Shown here: positions 1-8,778 of the stretch, piece by piece
Layout: each line of letters opens with the position of its first letter
Position numbering within the stretch: the stretch's first letter is position 1
From: Rectinema sp003452735
GTDB lineage: Bacteria; Spirochaetota; Spirochaetia; Treponematales; Rectinemataceae
DNA length: 64,000 nucleotides
Assembly: GCA_035415815.1 (NCBI GenBank)
Contig: DAOOGR010000001.1
Span: 62,001 to 126,000, forward strand
Reading direction: 5' to 3'
Notes under the pieces: generated by a model
What the model saw: the letters and a program-made list of their open reading frames with translations, nothing else
What the model was told of the DNA's origin: nothing
The model's database searches: none
Position numbers and translations under genes: made by a program

Positions 1-1
1 G

Positions 2-55
2 TTTGACGAACTTTCGATCAATCGCAGCTTCGATCACGCTGAACTTTTGAGCTGA
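2..55 (+). CDS. possible 3' end of an upstream gene
   Basis: The second forward frame is open from the window edge and ends at a TGA at 53-55, giving about 17 residues (FDELSINRSF...). The third frame is also open to a nearby stop, so the assignment is weak. Nothing about function can be read from so short a piece. Confidence 0.2.
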   Translation, partial: FDELSINRSFDHAELLS

Positions 56-91
56 TTGACAAAGCCTTCAAAAAGAGCGATATTTTATATT
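56..91 (+). promoter_or_regulatory. sigma70-like promoter upstream of the Rrf2 gene
   Basis: A perfect TTGACA lies at 56-61. It is followed after 17-19 nt by AT-rich GATATT/TATTTT (79-86). The Rrf2 start codon is about 30 nt downstream, so this is a plausible promoter for the Rrf2-dctP pair. Rrf2 regulators commonly control their own promoter, but no operator is evident here. Confidence 0.4.
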
Positions 92-115
92 CAGACTTAT
101 TTAGTAGGAATTATA

Positions 116-526
116 ATGTTTCAGGTTCCAACAAAGACACAGTATGCGATTCGTGCTCTTGTGCATCTAGTGCATGCAAAGTCCGCAAGCGTCGCAAGCA
201 TCGCAGAAGCAGAACATATTCCCTCTAAATACCTCGAAGCAATTCTCGGTAAACTGAAAAATGCCGGGCTTTTGATTTCTGAGCGTGGTAGGAATGGAGG
301 ATACAGGCTTGCAAAAGATCCAACGCTTATACCAATGAGCGAAGTGGTACAAGCAACGGAAGGCGAGATAAGGCTTGTTGAATGTGTCGACAACGCGGCA
401 GTCTGCATATTAGGCGAAGGTTGTCTGCCTAGACATTTTTGGCTGGGACTTAAAAGTGCAGTCGATCTATATCTCGAATCTGTTACATTGGCAGAAATTG
501 CTGGACCTGAAACGTCGTCGACTTAA
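116..526 (+). CDS. Rrf2 family transcriptional regulator, probably Fe-S binding
   Basis: This 136-residue winged-helix regulator has the family layout. An N-terminal T-x-Y-A-I-R-A-L helix is followed by the recognition region (IPSKYLEAIL, then SERGRNGGYRL near residue 55-65) and a C-terminal dimerisation part. Three cysteines at about residues 90, 97 and 103 (C-X6-C-X5-C) match the cluster-ligating region of IscR/NsrR-type members, so redox or Fe-S sensing is likely. The ATG at 116 was chosen over a TTG at 56 because AGTAGGAA lies just upstream and family members start a few residues before T-x-Y-A. The next gene begins 11 nt after the stop, suggesting cotranscription with the TRAP binding protein. 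The regulon cannot be told from sequence. Confidence 0.88.
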   Translation: MFQVPTKTQYAIRALVHLVHAKSASVASIAEAEHIPSKYLEAILGKLKNAGLLISERGRNGGYRLAKDPTLIPMSEVVQATEGEIRLVECVDNAAVCILGEGCLPRHFWLGLKSAVDLYLESVTLAEIAGPETSST

Positions 527-537
527 AGGAGGCATCC

Positions 538-1572
538 ATGAAAAAAGTGGTGGTTGCCTGGTTTATCTTTTTGCTCCTATCATTTCCTGCTTCCGTGTTT
601 GGAGAAATCACTCTAAAACTAGCACACCTGAATCCTCAAGCACCCTATGAAGTAGTATCAGCCGCAATGGCAGCGGTATTCAAGAGCGAAGTAGAGAGCA
701 GGTCTAATGGCCAAGTAAAAGTGGAAATCTACCCCGATGGTGAGGTAGGGAAAGAAGTTGAAACGTTGATCCAAGTTAAGTCTGGGAAAGTACAATCTTT
801 TATCTCTACTTCGGGTGCCATTGCTCAATTCTATCCTCTTATAGATATTACTAACATCCCTTTTTCAATTTCGAGTTACAATGTAGCTTACAATGTATAT
901 GATGAACAGTTTGGGAAAGAGCTCGCCGCTGATATAGAGGAAAAGGCTGGTTTTCATGTCCTTGGCTTTGGAGAATCAGGAGGATTTTTTGCTATTACGA
1001 ATTCAAAGAGGCCAATTAGATCGCCTGGAGACTTAAAAGGCCTCAAACTAAGAACTATGCCTATTCCACTCCATCAGGAAATTGTTAGAGCATTAGGAGC
1101 AACTCCGATTTCCATTGCCTGGTCGGAACTATATACAAGCCTTCTAGCAGGGGTAGTGGATGGTCAAATGAATCCGGTATCTATCATAGTCATGGATAGA
1201 TTATATGAAGTACAGAGATATTTGACCCTAATAGATTTTATATATTCTCCTTATGTATGGGTCATCAACCAAGAATTTTACAATAGTCTTTCCAAAGAGC
1301 TTAAGATAGTCGTGGATGATGCTGCAAAAATTGCAATTTTGGCAGGAAGGGGACTATCAAGAATAATAGACTCAACCGAAAGAGGCCTGCCTATGGTTTC
1401 TATGAAAATGCAGGTATATGTTCCATCCAAAACAGCAATAAAGCAGTTTCAAGATATCACGGTCCCAGCAGCAAAGAAGTTCTTGCTTACCCAGTACAAA
1501 GAGGAAGGAAGAATATGGATGGACAAGTTTTTTGCTGCAATCGATAAAGCAGAAAAAGAGTTAGGGTATTGA
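538..1572 (+). CDS. TRAP transporter substrate-binding protein, DctP family
   Basis: This 344-residue periplasmic solute receptor has an N-terminal signal peptide (about 22 residues, ending near VFGE). The DctP fold signals are present: LKLAHLNPQ at the mature N terminus, the FPDGxxGxE-like YPDGEVGKEVE near residue 75, and a central region around residues 157-175 (RSPGDLKGLKLRTM) that contains the conserved Arg which binds the substrate carboxylate. A strong ribosome site (AAAGGAGG) precedes the ATG. The membrane subunits DctQ and DctM are not adjacent. The next gene is on the opposite strand, so the receptor must use a transporter encoded elsewhere or be an orphan. The ligand is unknown, probably a carboxylate or amino-acid-like anion. 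Confidence 0.9.
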   Translation: MKKVVVAWFIFLLLSFPASVFGEITLKLAHLNPQAPYEVVSAAMAAVFKSEVESRSNGQVKVEIYPDGEVGKEVETLIQVKSGKVQSFISTSGAIAQFYPLIDITNIPFSISSYNVAYNVYDEQFGKELAADIEEKAGFHVLGFGESGGFFAITNSKRPIRSPGDLKGLKLRTMPIPLHQEIVRALGATPISIAWSELYTSLLAGVVDGQMNPVSIIVMDRLYEVQRYLTLIDFIYSPYVWVINQEFYNSLSKELKIVVDDAAKIAILAGRGLSRIIDSTERGLPMVSMKMQVYVPSKTAIKQFQDITVPAAKKFLLTQYKEEGRIWMDKFFAAIDKAEKELGY

Positions 1573-1641
1573 TTGCTGTATCTTTCTCAATTGTCCAACT
1601 AAGAGCAGCGCTTTCCTAAAATTAGATACTTTTCAAGCAGA

Positions 1642-2928
1642 TCAAAGCTTTCCGAATAAATAAGCAAATATGCGCTGTATGCCATCCAAGAGAATTCTAA
1701 ATATGTTACCTTTCGAAATATCCTGACCAGAAACTAGGTTGACCGAAGAAATCTTTATGCCATCTATTTCATAAACAATTTCACCTAACTTTTGCCCTTT
1801 ATATATAGGAGCTCTGATGTTTTTGACAGTTTCGATTCGAGCAGTTACTCGGTCTTTGAGTAGAGCAGGAACTGTAGCCGCTGCCTCACCTTCAGGCTCT
1901 GGATCTACCCAAATCGATTTGCCAAACCATACACGAAGAGGCTTTGGCAAAATATAGCCAGGTCTTGCAGTAGCGAAATTCGCAAATGCCCAGTCGAGGA
2001 GGGCCTTTGTATCTTTTGTGCGTTGGGTGGCACCATCAGCATAGGGGGTAGATGACCCTCCCAAAAGCACTGCAATAAAGCGATTACCGTTTCGCATCGC
2101 TGTGGCGGCCATATTGTATCCTACTTCGATTATATAGCCCGTTTTTAGGCCATCGGCTCCTTCGTAGTTGAATATAAGGGGATTGCGGTTGTATTGAAGA
2201 ACGATACCATTGGGGCGATATTGCGATGTTGCATGTTCAGGTCGAGGGAATCGAATTGAATGTATCGAATGAAGCTCTTTGAGCGATTTAGGATGCAGTT
2301 CAATATATTTTTTACAGAAAAAAGCAAAGTCTCTAGCAGTTACAAGATTGAACTCCGAAAGTCCGCTGGGTTCTACAAAGCTGAGGTTATGGAAACCCAA
2401 TGCTTTTACCTCATTGTTCATCATCTTAGCGAATTCTTCATTCGATCCTGCAATCCGGCGAGCTAGTGCATAAGCTGCATCATTCCCCGATACTACAGCC
2501 GCCCCCAGCATTAAATCCCGCACACTAACCTTCATTCCTGGCTGCAGATACATAAGTGAAGAACCGTAAGGAATAAAAGGCGAACAATCTTGCGGATCGA
2601 TCTCAATGATTTCGTCCAGGGAAAGTCTCCCTGATTCTATCTCTTCCATAGCGATATGGAGAGTGACGAGCTTTGCCAAGCTGGCAGGCGGTAGTCTAAG
2701 ATCCGCTTCTTTTTCATATAAGATAGTCCCCGTTGCAGCATCTATCAGTATGGCTGATCTGGCATTTAGCGAAGGTGGATCTGGAATCTCTATGCCTAAT
2801 CTATTGATTGCTTCGATCGGATAGGCTGGAAGGCTAAAAATGACAAAGCATGTGACAATCCCTAGAATTGAAAGTCTGACTTTGTTTATGCATATTTTGC
2901 GTCTTTTGATTGCTAGAATAAGCTTCAT
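1642..2928 (-). CDS. dacA: D-alanyl-D-alanine carboxypeptidase, PBP5/6 type (peptidase S11)
   Basis: A serine peptidase that trims the terminal D-Ala of peptidoglycan stem peptides in the periplasm. All three penicillin-binding motifs are visible: SLAK at residues 83-86 (catalytic Ser and Lys), SGN at 147-149 and KTG at 262-264. The N terminus has a hydrophobic export segment (residues about 20-38). The C terminus beyond residue 400 is a Phe/Leu/Ile-rich amphipathic helix typical of PBP5-type membrane anchoring. Length 428 fits the family. It lies 14 nt downstream of asnS on the same strand and is probably cotranscribed with it. Confidence 0.93.
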   Translation of the reverse strand: MKLILAIKRRKICINKVRLSILGIVTCFVIFSLPAYPIEAINRLGIEIPDPPSLNARSAILIDAATGTILYEKEADLRLPPASLAKLVTLHIAMEEIESGRLSLDEIIEIDPQDCSPFIPYGSSLMYLQPGMKVSVRDLMLGAAVVSGNDAAYALARRIAGSNEEFAKMMNNEVKALGFHNLSFVEPSGLSEFNLVTARDFAFFCKKYIELHPKSLKELHSIHSIRFPRPEHATSQYRPNGIVLQYNRNPLIFNYEGADGLKTGYIIEVGYNMAATAMRNGNRFIAVLLGGSSTPYADGATQRTKDTKALLDWAFANFATARPGYILPKPLRVWFGKSIWVDPEPEGEAAATVPALLKDRVTARIETVKNIRAPIYKGQKLGEIVYEIDGIKISSVNLVSGQDISKGNIFRILLDGIQRIFAYLFGKL

Positions 2929-2942
2929 CGATGTTTTCCCGA

Positions 2943-4343
2943 TTAGAAATCAGCTTGACGCGGCGCTCTTGGGAAAGGGATAACATCGCGAATGTTCGTC
3001 ATTCCCGTTATATATAGGAGAAGTCGCTCGAATCCAAGCCCAAAGCCGGAGTGAGGGGTGGAACCATAGCGCCGTAGATCTAGGTACCATTGGTAGGGCT
3101 CTTTAGCGAGGCCCAATTCCTCCATTCGTTTTTCGAGAAGATCAAGTCTCCATTCTCGCTCGGAACCCCCGATGATTTCGCCAAAACGAGGCACTAGCAC
3201 GTCCATGGCTGCCACAGTCTTGCCGTCCTCATTCTGTTTCATATAAAAGGCTTTGATTTCTTTTGGGTAGTCTGTTACCACTACTGGCCCGCCAGCAACT
3301 TTCTCTGTTAGGAATTTTTCATGCTCGCTTTGAAGATCACAGCCCCAATAGGGTTTAAATTCGAAAACCGCATTTGAGTCTTCTAGCTCTCGAATTGCCT
3401 CGGTATAGCTCATTCGAGTAAAGCTTGTCTTTACAATTCGTTCTAAGGACTCTCTTAAGCCTGGTTGTATGCGTTGATCGAAAAAGGCTATATCTTCTGC
3501 ACAATCCTGAAGGGCTATGGCAACGAGATATTGAATGAACTCAGTTGCTAAGGCTATGTTGTCATCCAGATGAGCGAATGCCATCTCGGGTTCTATCATC
3601 CAGAATTCAGCAAGGTGGCGTGTGGTATTAGAGTTTTCAGCACGAAATGTAGGGCCGAAAGTGTAAACTCGCGAAAGAGCTTGGCAATATGTTTCGACGT
3701 TTAGCTGCCCAGATACCGTCAAGAAAGCCTTTTTCCCGAAAAAGTCCTTCTCGTAGTCTATGGGAGTGCCCGATTTCGAGAGTGCTTCAAGATCGAGGCT
3801 AGTAACTTGAAACATTGCGCCAGCTCCCTCGGCATCGCTGGTGGTTATAATAGGTGTATGTATGTAGTAAAAGCCACGTTCCTGGAAAAATTGGTGGATA
3901 GCGAATGCCATCCGATTTCGAACACGAGCTACGGCAGCAAAAGTATTTGTCCTGACTCTCAAGTGCGCAATTTCGCGTAAAAATTCGAGGCTATGTGCTT
4001 TTTTCTGAAGCGGATAACGCTCTGGAGGTGCTTCGCCTATCAGTTTAAGCTGCTGGCATTTTACCTCAACCCTTTGGCCCTTAGCAGGAGAGGGAACTAG
4101 CTCTCCTATTATCTCCACGCTTGCTCCTGTCGATAATCGCAAAATGCTTTCATTTGTAGATTGGTTTTGACGGAGAAAGGAATCTAAAACACATTGGATA
4201 TTCGATAAACAAGAACCATCGTTTACTTCGAGGAAAACAGCTTGCTTAGTCTCGCGCTTTGTGCGGACCCATCCCCTGACGGTTACAGACTGACCTACAG
4301 CTTCCATGGAAAGAAGTTGCTTTATTGTTGGAAGAAGAGTCAT
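2943..4343 (-). CDS. asnS: asparaginyl-tRNA synthetase
   Basis: A class IIb aminoacyl-tRNA synthetase charging tRNA-Asn. The N-terminal OB fold (VTVRGWVRTKRETK near residue 20) binds the anticodon. The catalytic core carries motif 2 (TFRAENSNT) and motif 3 at the very C terminus (GFGLGFERLL, then IPFPRAPRQADF), and the last block is characteristic of AsnS rather than AspS. The ATG at 4343 was chosen over one four codons upstream because GGAG sits at the right distance before it and nothing suitable precedes the upstream ATG. The product is 466 residues, normal for the family. dacA follows directly. Confidence 0.95.
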   Translation of the reverse strand: MTLLPTIKQLLSMEAVGQSVTVRGWVRTKRETKQAVFLEVNDGSCLSNIQCVLDSFLRQNQSTNESILRLSTGASVEIIGELVPSPAKGQRVEVKCQQLKLIGEAPPERYPLQKKAHSLEFLREIAHLRVRTNTFAAVARVRNRMAFAIHQFFQERGFYYIHTPIITTSDAEGAGAMFQVTSLDLEALSKSGTPIDYEKDFFGKKAFLTVSGQLNVETYCQALSRVYTFGPTFRAENSNTTRHLAEFWMIEPEMAFAHLDDNIALATEFIQYLVAIALQDCAEDIAFFDQRIQPGLRESLERIVKTSFTRMSYTEAIRELEDSNAVFEFKPYWGCDLQSEHEKFLTEKVAGGPVVVTDYPKEIKAFYMKQNEDGKTVAAMDVLVPRFGEIIGGSEREWRLDLLEKRMEELGLAKEPYQWYLDLRRYGSTPHSGFGLGFERLLLYITGMTNIRDVIPFPRAPRQADF

Positions 4344-4478
4344 GAAAAGCTCCATAGAAAGAGTGGTGCATGGCTTTTCGTCATGCGCTAAAATTCATAT
4401 ACTCCTTTTTAGCACGACAGAGCCATTATGGTCAAATACCATCGGGCTTGATTGCTAATTTTAGCTTGGGAGAAGATA

Positions 4479-4967
4479 GTGAGATACAATCTTACAACAG
4501 CCTATTTCCTCTGGCTTATTTCGGGGTTTGGAGCCCTGGGATTCCATCGTTTCTATTTAGGAAAGACCGGAACTGGGCTTTTGTGGATGTTTTCGGGCGG
4601 TCTAGGAGGATTGGGATGCCTATATGATCTTATTACTCTGCCTCGCCAGGTTCGAGAAGCAAATCTCGCTTATGCTGCGAGAGAGGTTGTTGGCTATGAA
4701 AACTATAGCCAAGGGAGTGGATTCATACCGCATATGAGACCTTCCGAGACTCCCGAGCGAGTTATTCTTCGCCTCGCTAAGGCCAACAATGGCATGGTCA
4801 CGGCTGGTGAAGTTGCAATCGAAGCCAATATCGCTATAGAAGAGGCACAGCGCCAGCTCGATAATCTTGCAAAAAAAGGCATCGCTCAGGTGCGAGTGCG
4901 AAGTTCCGGCGTGCTTGTCTATTTCTTTCCGGAATTCTCAAAAGAAGACACGGATTTTGTAGATTGA
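4479..4967 (+). CDS. TM2-domain membrane protein with a C-terminal winged-helix-like segment
   Basis: The first about 55 residues form a TM2 domain: two hydrophobic helices around the signature GALGFHRFYLGKTGTGLLW, a motif of small bacterial inner-membrane proteins of unknown mechanism. Residues about 95-160 (ILRLAKANNGMVTAGEVAIE and following) look like a small helix-turn-helix or winged-helix domain in which a beta hairpin ends in VLVYFF. The GTG at 4479 is preferred because GGGAGA lies 5 nt upstream. An in-frame TTG at 4452 lacks a site. Such a fusion suggests a membrane-tethered interaction module, but no role can be assigned. It is transcribed away from asnS. Confidence 0.75.
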   Translation: MRYNLTTAYFLWLISGFGALGFHRFYLGKTGTGLLWMFSGGLGGLGCLYDLITLPRQVREANLAYAAREVVGYENYSQGSGFIPHMRPSETPERVILRLAKANNGMVTAGEVAIEANIAIEEAQRQLDNLAKKGIAQVRVRSSGVLVYFFPEFSKEDTDFVD

Positions 4968-5007
4968 GTATTGCTCGGACTATTGTCATGTTTTTTGCTT
5001 AAAGGTC

Positions 5008-6024
5008 TCAATGTAAATCTATCAAAGCGAAATCTCTAAGGCCACCTGAGATGTGAGGGAGCTGATTGGATCTATTGTCTTTTTCGATTGCTTTTTCCGC
5101 GTAATTGTAGGCTTCGATACAAGAGAGAATCCCATCGCCATCGAAGTCTCCTTTCATTGAGCCAAATTGCGATGTTTCAGCGGCTTGGAGAAAATAGTGA
5201 GTGAATATTCCATAGCCGCCGTCATTGCTTGAGTATTCCCAGGACTCTTCATTCCGGCCTGCGGCTGAGATTACGAGAGGAGCTGTTGAAGGATCTTTCG
5301 AAGCGGAAGCGGAGTTTTGAGCAAGAAGCTCGCCAAAGCGCAAAAACATTTCGATATTTGAAGAAATCTGGTCAGATGCAATGTTGCCTGGCGCAGCATC
5401 TATACAATCCCCTGGATCCACAAAGCCGCCTGAGTAGCAAGAATCGAGGATGACAAGTTTGTTGCTTGCCTCTACCTTGCTAAGCCACTCAGAAAATTCT
5501 GTAGCGGAGATCATGCTTGAAATCATTCTGGAATAAGAAGAACTATCGACATCGCTTGGCACAATGTAGGCTTGATCTCTATATACATGACCATGCCCTG
5601 AAAAATAAAAAAGAAATGTCGATACATCGGTTGGGACTTCCTGCAAAGCGCGTTTTATATTGTCTTTCGTTGCTTTATCATTGCCAGATTCCATTGATTC
5701 GGCCTCGATAGGCTCCACTTTCCAGCCTGCATCTGTCAGCATGGCTTCCATGGCTTTGGCATCAGCGACACAGAAACTCAAATCACCGAAGTCATCATTA
5801 TTGATATATTCATTTATACCCACTACAATTGCATATTTCTTACCTTGAAATGTAGCATTGTTTGGAGCAAAAAGTTCACAGCCTGCTAAAAGCAGCCATA
5901 GAACTAGTTCAATCAGAGCTCCTTTCATCAGGTTACGATGCCTGTAAGGCCGTTTTGCTTTATCTTTCGTTTTTATATATGAATAGACAGTTTTGCTATT
6001 CATAAATATGAATCTAAAATTCAT
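5008..6024 (-). CDS. caspase-like (peptidase C14/metacaspase) lipoprotein with an EF-hand-like loop
   Basis: A caspase-fold cysteine peptidase. The first strand reads KKYAIVVGINEY. The catalytic His is in SGHG (residue 144) and the catalytic Cys in DSCYSGG (residue 196). A lipobox (LLAGC, Cys 49) preceded by a hydrophobic segment suggests membrane anchoring after export. Near the C terminus a 12-residue loop at 293-304 (DFDGDGILSCIE) has the Asp1-Asp3-Asp5-Gly6-Glu12 pattern of an EF-hand or dockerin-like calcium loop. The ATG at 6024 has a good GGGGATAAG site and overlaps the upstream gene by 11 nt. A start at 5928 would give a more conventional lipoprotein signal. Substrate and trigger are unknown. 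Confidence 0.82.
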   Translation of the reverse strand: MNFRFIFMNSKTVYSYIKTKDKAKRPYRHRNLMKGALIELVLWLLLAGCELFAPNNATFQGKKYAIVVGINEYINNDDFGDLSFCVADAKAMEAMLTDAGWKVEPIEAESMESGNDKATKDNIKRALQEVPTDVSTFLFYFSGHGHVYRDQAYIVPSDVDSSSYSRMISSMISATEFSEWLSKVEASNKLVILDSCYSGGFVDPGDCIDAAPGNIASDQISSNIEMFLRFGELLAQNSASASKDPSTAPLVISAAGRNEESWEYSSNDGGYGIFTHYFLQAAETSQFGSMKGDFDGDGILSCIEAYNYAEKAIEKDNRSNQLPHISGGLRDFALIDLH

Positions 6025-6661
6025 ATCTTATCCCCATAACAAGTCCAGATAAGATGCTCTTGCCATCCGCTCTGAATGCGTATTCCAAAGGCAAGGCTGC
6101 AAAAAAAGCTGTGTTATGGTCAATTCTGGTATTCCAAGATACTTTCAGAACCCACGAATTATATGCCGAATAAAGCGTTGTTTGTGTATAATTAGCGAAA
6201 TTTGCAAGATATGATATAGAGAACAGCAAGCTATTCTTGTGTACCATTATTGAATCGACGAATTCTAAGCCAAAATCCAACTCTGGACCAAGCCCGATTG
6301 CACTCCAAGCCCTATAGCGCGAGCCATCAGAAAGCCAGTTAGAAGCAGACATGTCTATATATTGGGCATGGAATCCTGGTGACAATATAATTGAGACAGG
6401 CGGTGGTATTTCTTTTCCAGCATTGTGGATATCCTTGTTATCGAGAGAAATACGGAATATCCAATTCGCTTCGGCTGAGACATTCCATCCATTGTGATAT
6501 CCTGTGGCAGTGCTTTGGGTATTTGTCCAGGCATCAGCAAACCCCATGCCAAATTCTAGCGCTGGAAGAGCTCCAATTGTCAGCGCAGTGCTAAGATTGC
6601 TGAATAAAAGCAATAGGAAAAATAATACTTTGCTTCTTGCCTTGCCGATTGCCTTATGCAT
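6014..6661 (-). CDS. exported hypothetical protein, probable outer-membrane beta-barrel
   Basis: This 215-residue product has a clear signal peptide (positively charged start, a Phe/Leu run at about residues 12-27). The remainder alternates polar and aromatic residues in strand-like stretches and ends in GIRYEF, and a terminal aromatic residue is typical of barrel proteins recognised by BamA. No family is recognised. Its stop codon overlaps the start of the caspase-like gene downstream, so the two are translationally coupled and may work in the same envelope process. Confidence 0.6.
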   Translation of the reverse strand: MHKAIGKARSKVLFFLLLLFSNLSTALTIGALPALEFGMGFADAWTNTQSTATGYHNGWNVSAEANWIFRISLDNKDIHNAGKEIPPPVSIILSPGFHAQYIDMSASNWLSDGSRYRAWSAIGLGPELDFGLEFVDSIMVHKNSLLFSISYLANFANYTQTTLYSAYNSWVLKVSWNTRIDHNTAFFAALPLEYAFRADGKSILSGLVMGIRYEF

Positions 6662-6718
6662 AGTTATTGTTTAATACTACACGGTTTTCTTTAAATAATC
6701 ATCATGTGGGACATCAGT

Positions 6719-7093
6719 ATGAAGAGAATATTTGCGTATTCATTAATTATTCTAGCCTCTTCATTTATCTTGGGTGCTATCTCAGCTTGTAAACCGCGCT
6801 TGCGACTGCCAGAAGACAGTAGTCTTGGCGGAAATGCACAATGGCTTATAATATCTTCCCAGTATTGCCAAATGAAAAACGATCCCACCAATAGTTCACA
6901 AAACCTTGCTATTCTCCGAAAAGGGACCGTTCTACGGATTATAGAAAGCAAATATAGTACGTCGGAAAGCGATCGAGGAACACTCTGGTTTAGAATACAA
7001 GAAGCTGGACAAACTGGATGGGTTCCAGCCTTGGAAGTAAATACATACTCCAGCGAAAATCAAGCAAGAAATGCTGCTCTCAGGATGGAATAA
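6719..7093 (+). CDS. small SH3-like lipoprotein
   Basis: The 124-residue product begins with a lipoprotein signal (lipobox GAISAC, Cys 24). After the cysteine, a region of about 65 residues has bacterial SH3 features: a run ending in ILRKGTVLRIIE, then LWFRIQEAGQTGWVP with the conserved WV. Such domains usually bind peptidoglycan or peptides. The ATG at 6719 is chosen over one five codons upstream because GTGGGA lies 7 nt before it. It is followed after 2 nt by the DUF445 gene, so the two form an operon. Confidence 0.7.
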   Translation: MKRIFAYSLIILASSFILGAISACKPRLRLPEDSSLGGNAQWLIISSQYCQMKNDPTNSSQNLAILRKGTVLRIIESKYSTSESDRGTLWFRIQEAGQTGWVPALEVNTYSSENQARNAALRME

Positions 7094-7095
7094 AC

Positions 7096-8778
7096 ATGGA
7101 TTTTTTTAAAGCATGGATTCTTCCGCCGCTCGTAGGTGCCATTATTGGGTATTTTACTAACTGGCTCGCTATAAAAATGCTTTTTAGACCATACAAAACA
7201 ATCCGATTCGCAGGCATCCAATTGCCTTTCACTCCAGGCTTGCTGCCTCGGGAAAAGGATAAGCTTGCAATTAGTTTGGGAGAGACGGTCTCTAAAGAGC
7301 TCCTGACTCCCGAGGTAATAACACAGAGAATTAGGTCTCCGGCAATCAGGCAGACAATCATGCGAGCAATTAAATCAGCTTTTACTGCATTTTTGAATCA
7401 GAATTCAGAACAAATCTTTTTCCAAATTAGAGAGTCAAGCCAGGAAGCAGCAAAAGATAGCGAGCCCTCGGTTCTTCTTCTAGATTCGAATAGCCAAGAA
7501 TTAGGGGGAAAAGCCCAATCTTTAGATCAAATAACAATTGACTCTGAAGTTTCTGCTTTTCAACGCAATATAGTGGAGGCTCTGCAACATTTAGTGGAAC
7601 GCAAGAGTATTCAAAGCTCTATCGAAGGAATGTTTGCTGAATTCTTGAACCGACTTGGCAAGCTTACCTTTAAAGAACTAATTTCTAAAGAACAATTCAT
7701 AGCATCGGTGCTCAAAGCTAGTTCTTCTTTAGAAACAAAAGTACTTTCAGAATCCAAACATATGCAGAGTTTTCAGCCCTCAATATCCAGGTCTTCAAAT
7801 CTCAATCATCTTTTAAGAGCAGCAATAGAACTTCCTCCAGATGCAACGGTTATGGCTCTCTCAGATGCACTTGTTCCGAAGGCATATTCCTGGTTTCTAG
7901 ACTATATAGATAATTTTTTCCATAGCGAAGGATTTAGGTCAAGGCTGGAAACAGAAGCTCAATCATTTGTAAAAAGAGCATTAGATAGACTAGGGCCTAT
8001 TCAAAGGCTTTTTATTTCTATTGCAGGTTATGAGGCTAAGATTGCTCAAGCTATGCCTGAGACCATCGAGGATCTAATACAGACTATAGAACGCATCTTG
8101 AAAGACCCTTCCACCCCCAAGAGTATTTCTGATGCCCTTTACAAAGCAGTCCTTAGCTGGCGCTCGAAGGACGAAGCCGGAACCACAAAGACAGATTCAG
8201 AGACATATCAGCACGCAAATGACTCCATTAGCTTTAAGAACAGAGACATACTAGAGCAAGTTGTTTTATCGCTCAAAGATTCCACTGAAGAGTTGCGACA
8301 GAGGGCTGAATTTGTCTATGACTCTCTTTCGGATCTGGAGTTTGAAGAAATTTTGGGAATACGAACAAATAGCGAAGCTATTTCGGGATTCGTCTTTTCA
8401 ATCATAGTTCCTGCCACGCAGATTTCCAGTATGAGCGCTTCCAACACAATAGGAGCGATCTTTGTAGAGATCTTAAAGGATATGACAAAAGGCAAGACTT
8501 TTGCAGATATTTTGAAAATCCAAGATTCCGACGTAGAGCAATTATCGGCATCGCTCACCGACGGGCTTCTAGAGCTTATTCAAGCGCGAATATCGATTCT
8601 AATAGATGCATTCGATATCACTTCGATGGTCTCTGAGCGGATCGATAGCCTAGACATGAAGGAAGTTGAGCGCATTGTCCTTCAAGTAGTAAAAAAAGAA
8701 TTAGCCTGGATTACATGGATTGGTGGTATTCTAGGAGGAATGATAGGCTTTATTCAAAGCATAATCTCGACTTTTTAA
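7096..8778 (+). CDS. DUF445 family membrane protein
   Basis: The N terminus carries the DUF445 signature: a membrane helix with PPLVGAIIGYFTNWLAIKML followed by RPY and PFTPGLLPREK. The C terminus ends with a second hydrophobic segment rich in Gly and Ile (LGGMIGFIQSII). This arrangement, helices at both ends with a long soluble helical middle, is that of the YheB-like family, whose function is not established. At 560 residues it is longer than the common 400-450 because of an expanded Ser/Glu-rich central part (about residues 125-400). The start at 7096 follows GGATGGAA. The last 29 bases overlap the end of folC on the opposite strand. Confidence 0.8.
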   Translation: MDFFKAWILPPLVGAIIGYFTNWLAIKMLFRPYKTIRFAGIQLPFTPGLLPREKDKLAISLGETVSKELLTPEVITQRIRSPAIRQTIMRAIKSAFTAFLNQNSEQIFFQIRESSQEAAKDSEPSVLLLDSNSQELGGKAQSLDQITIDSEVSAFQRNIVEALQHLVERKSIQSSIEGMFAEFLNRLGKLTFKELISKEQFIASVLKASSSLETKVLSESKHMQSFQPSISRSSNLNHLLRAAIELPPDATVMALSDALVPKAYSWFLDYIDNFFHSEGFRSRLETEAQSFVKRALDRLGPIQRLFISIAGYEAKIAQAMPETIEDLIQTIERILKDPSTPKSISDALYKAVLSWRSKDEAGTTKTDSETYQHANDSISFKNRDILEQVVLSLKDSTEELRQRAEFVYDSLSDLEFEEILGIRTNSEAISGFVFSIIVPATQISSMSASNTIGAIFVEILKDMTKGKTFADILKIQDSDVEQLSASLTDGLLELIQARISILIDAFDITSMVSERIDSLDMKEVERIVLQVVKKELAWITWIGGILGGMIGFIQSIISTF

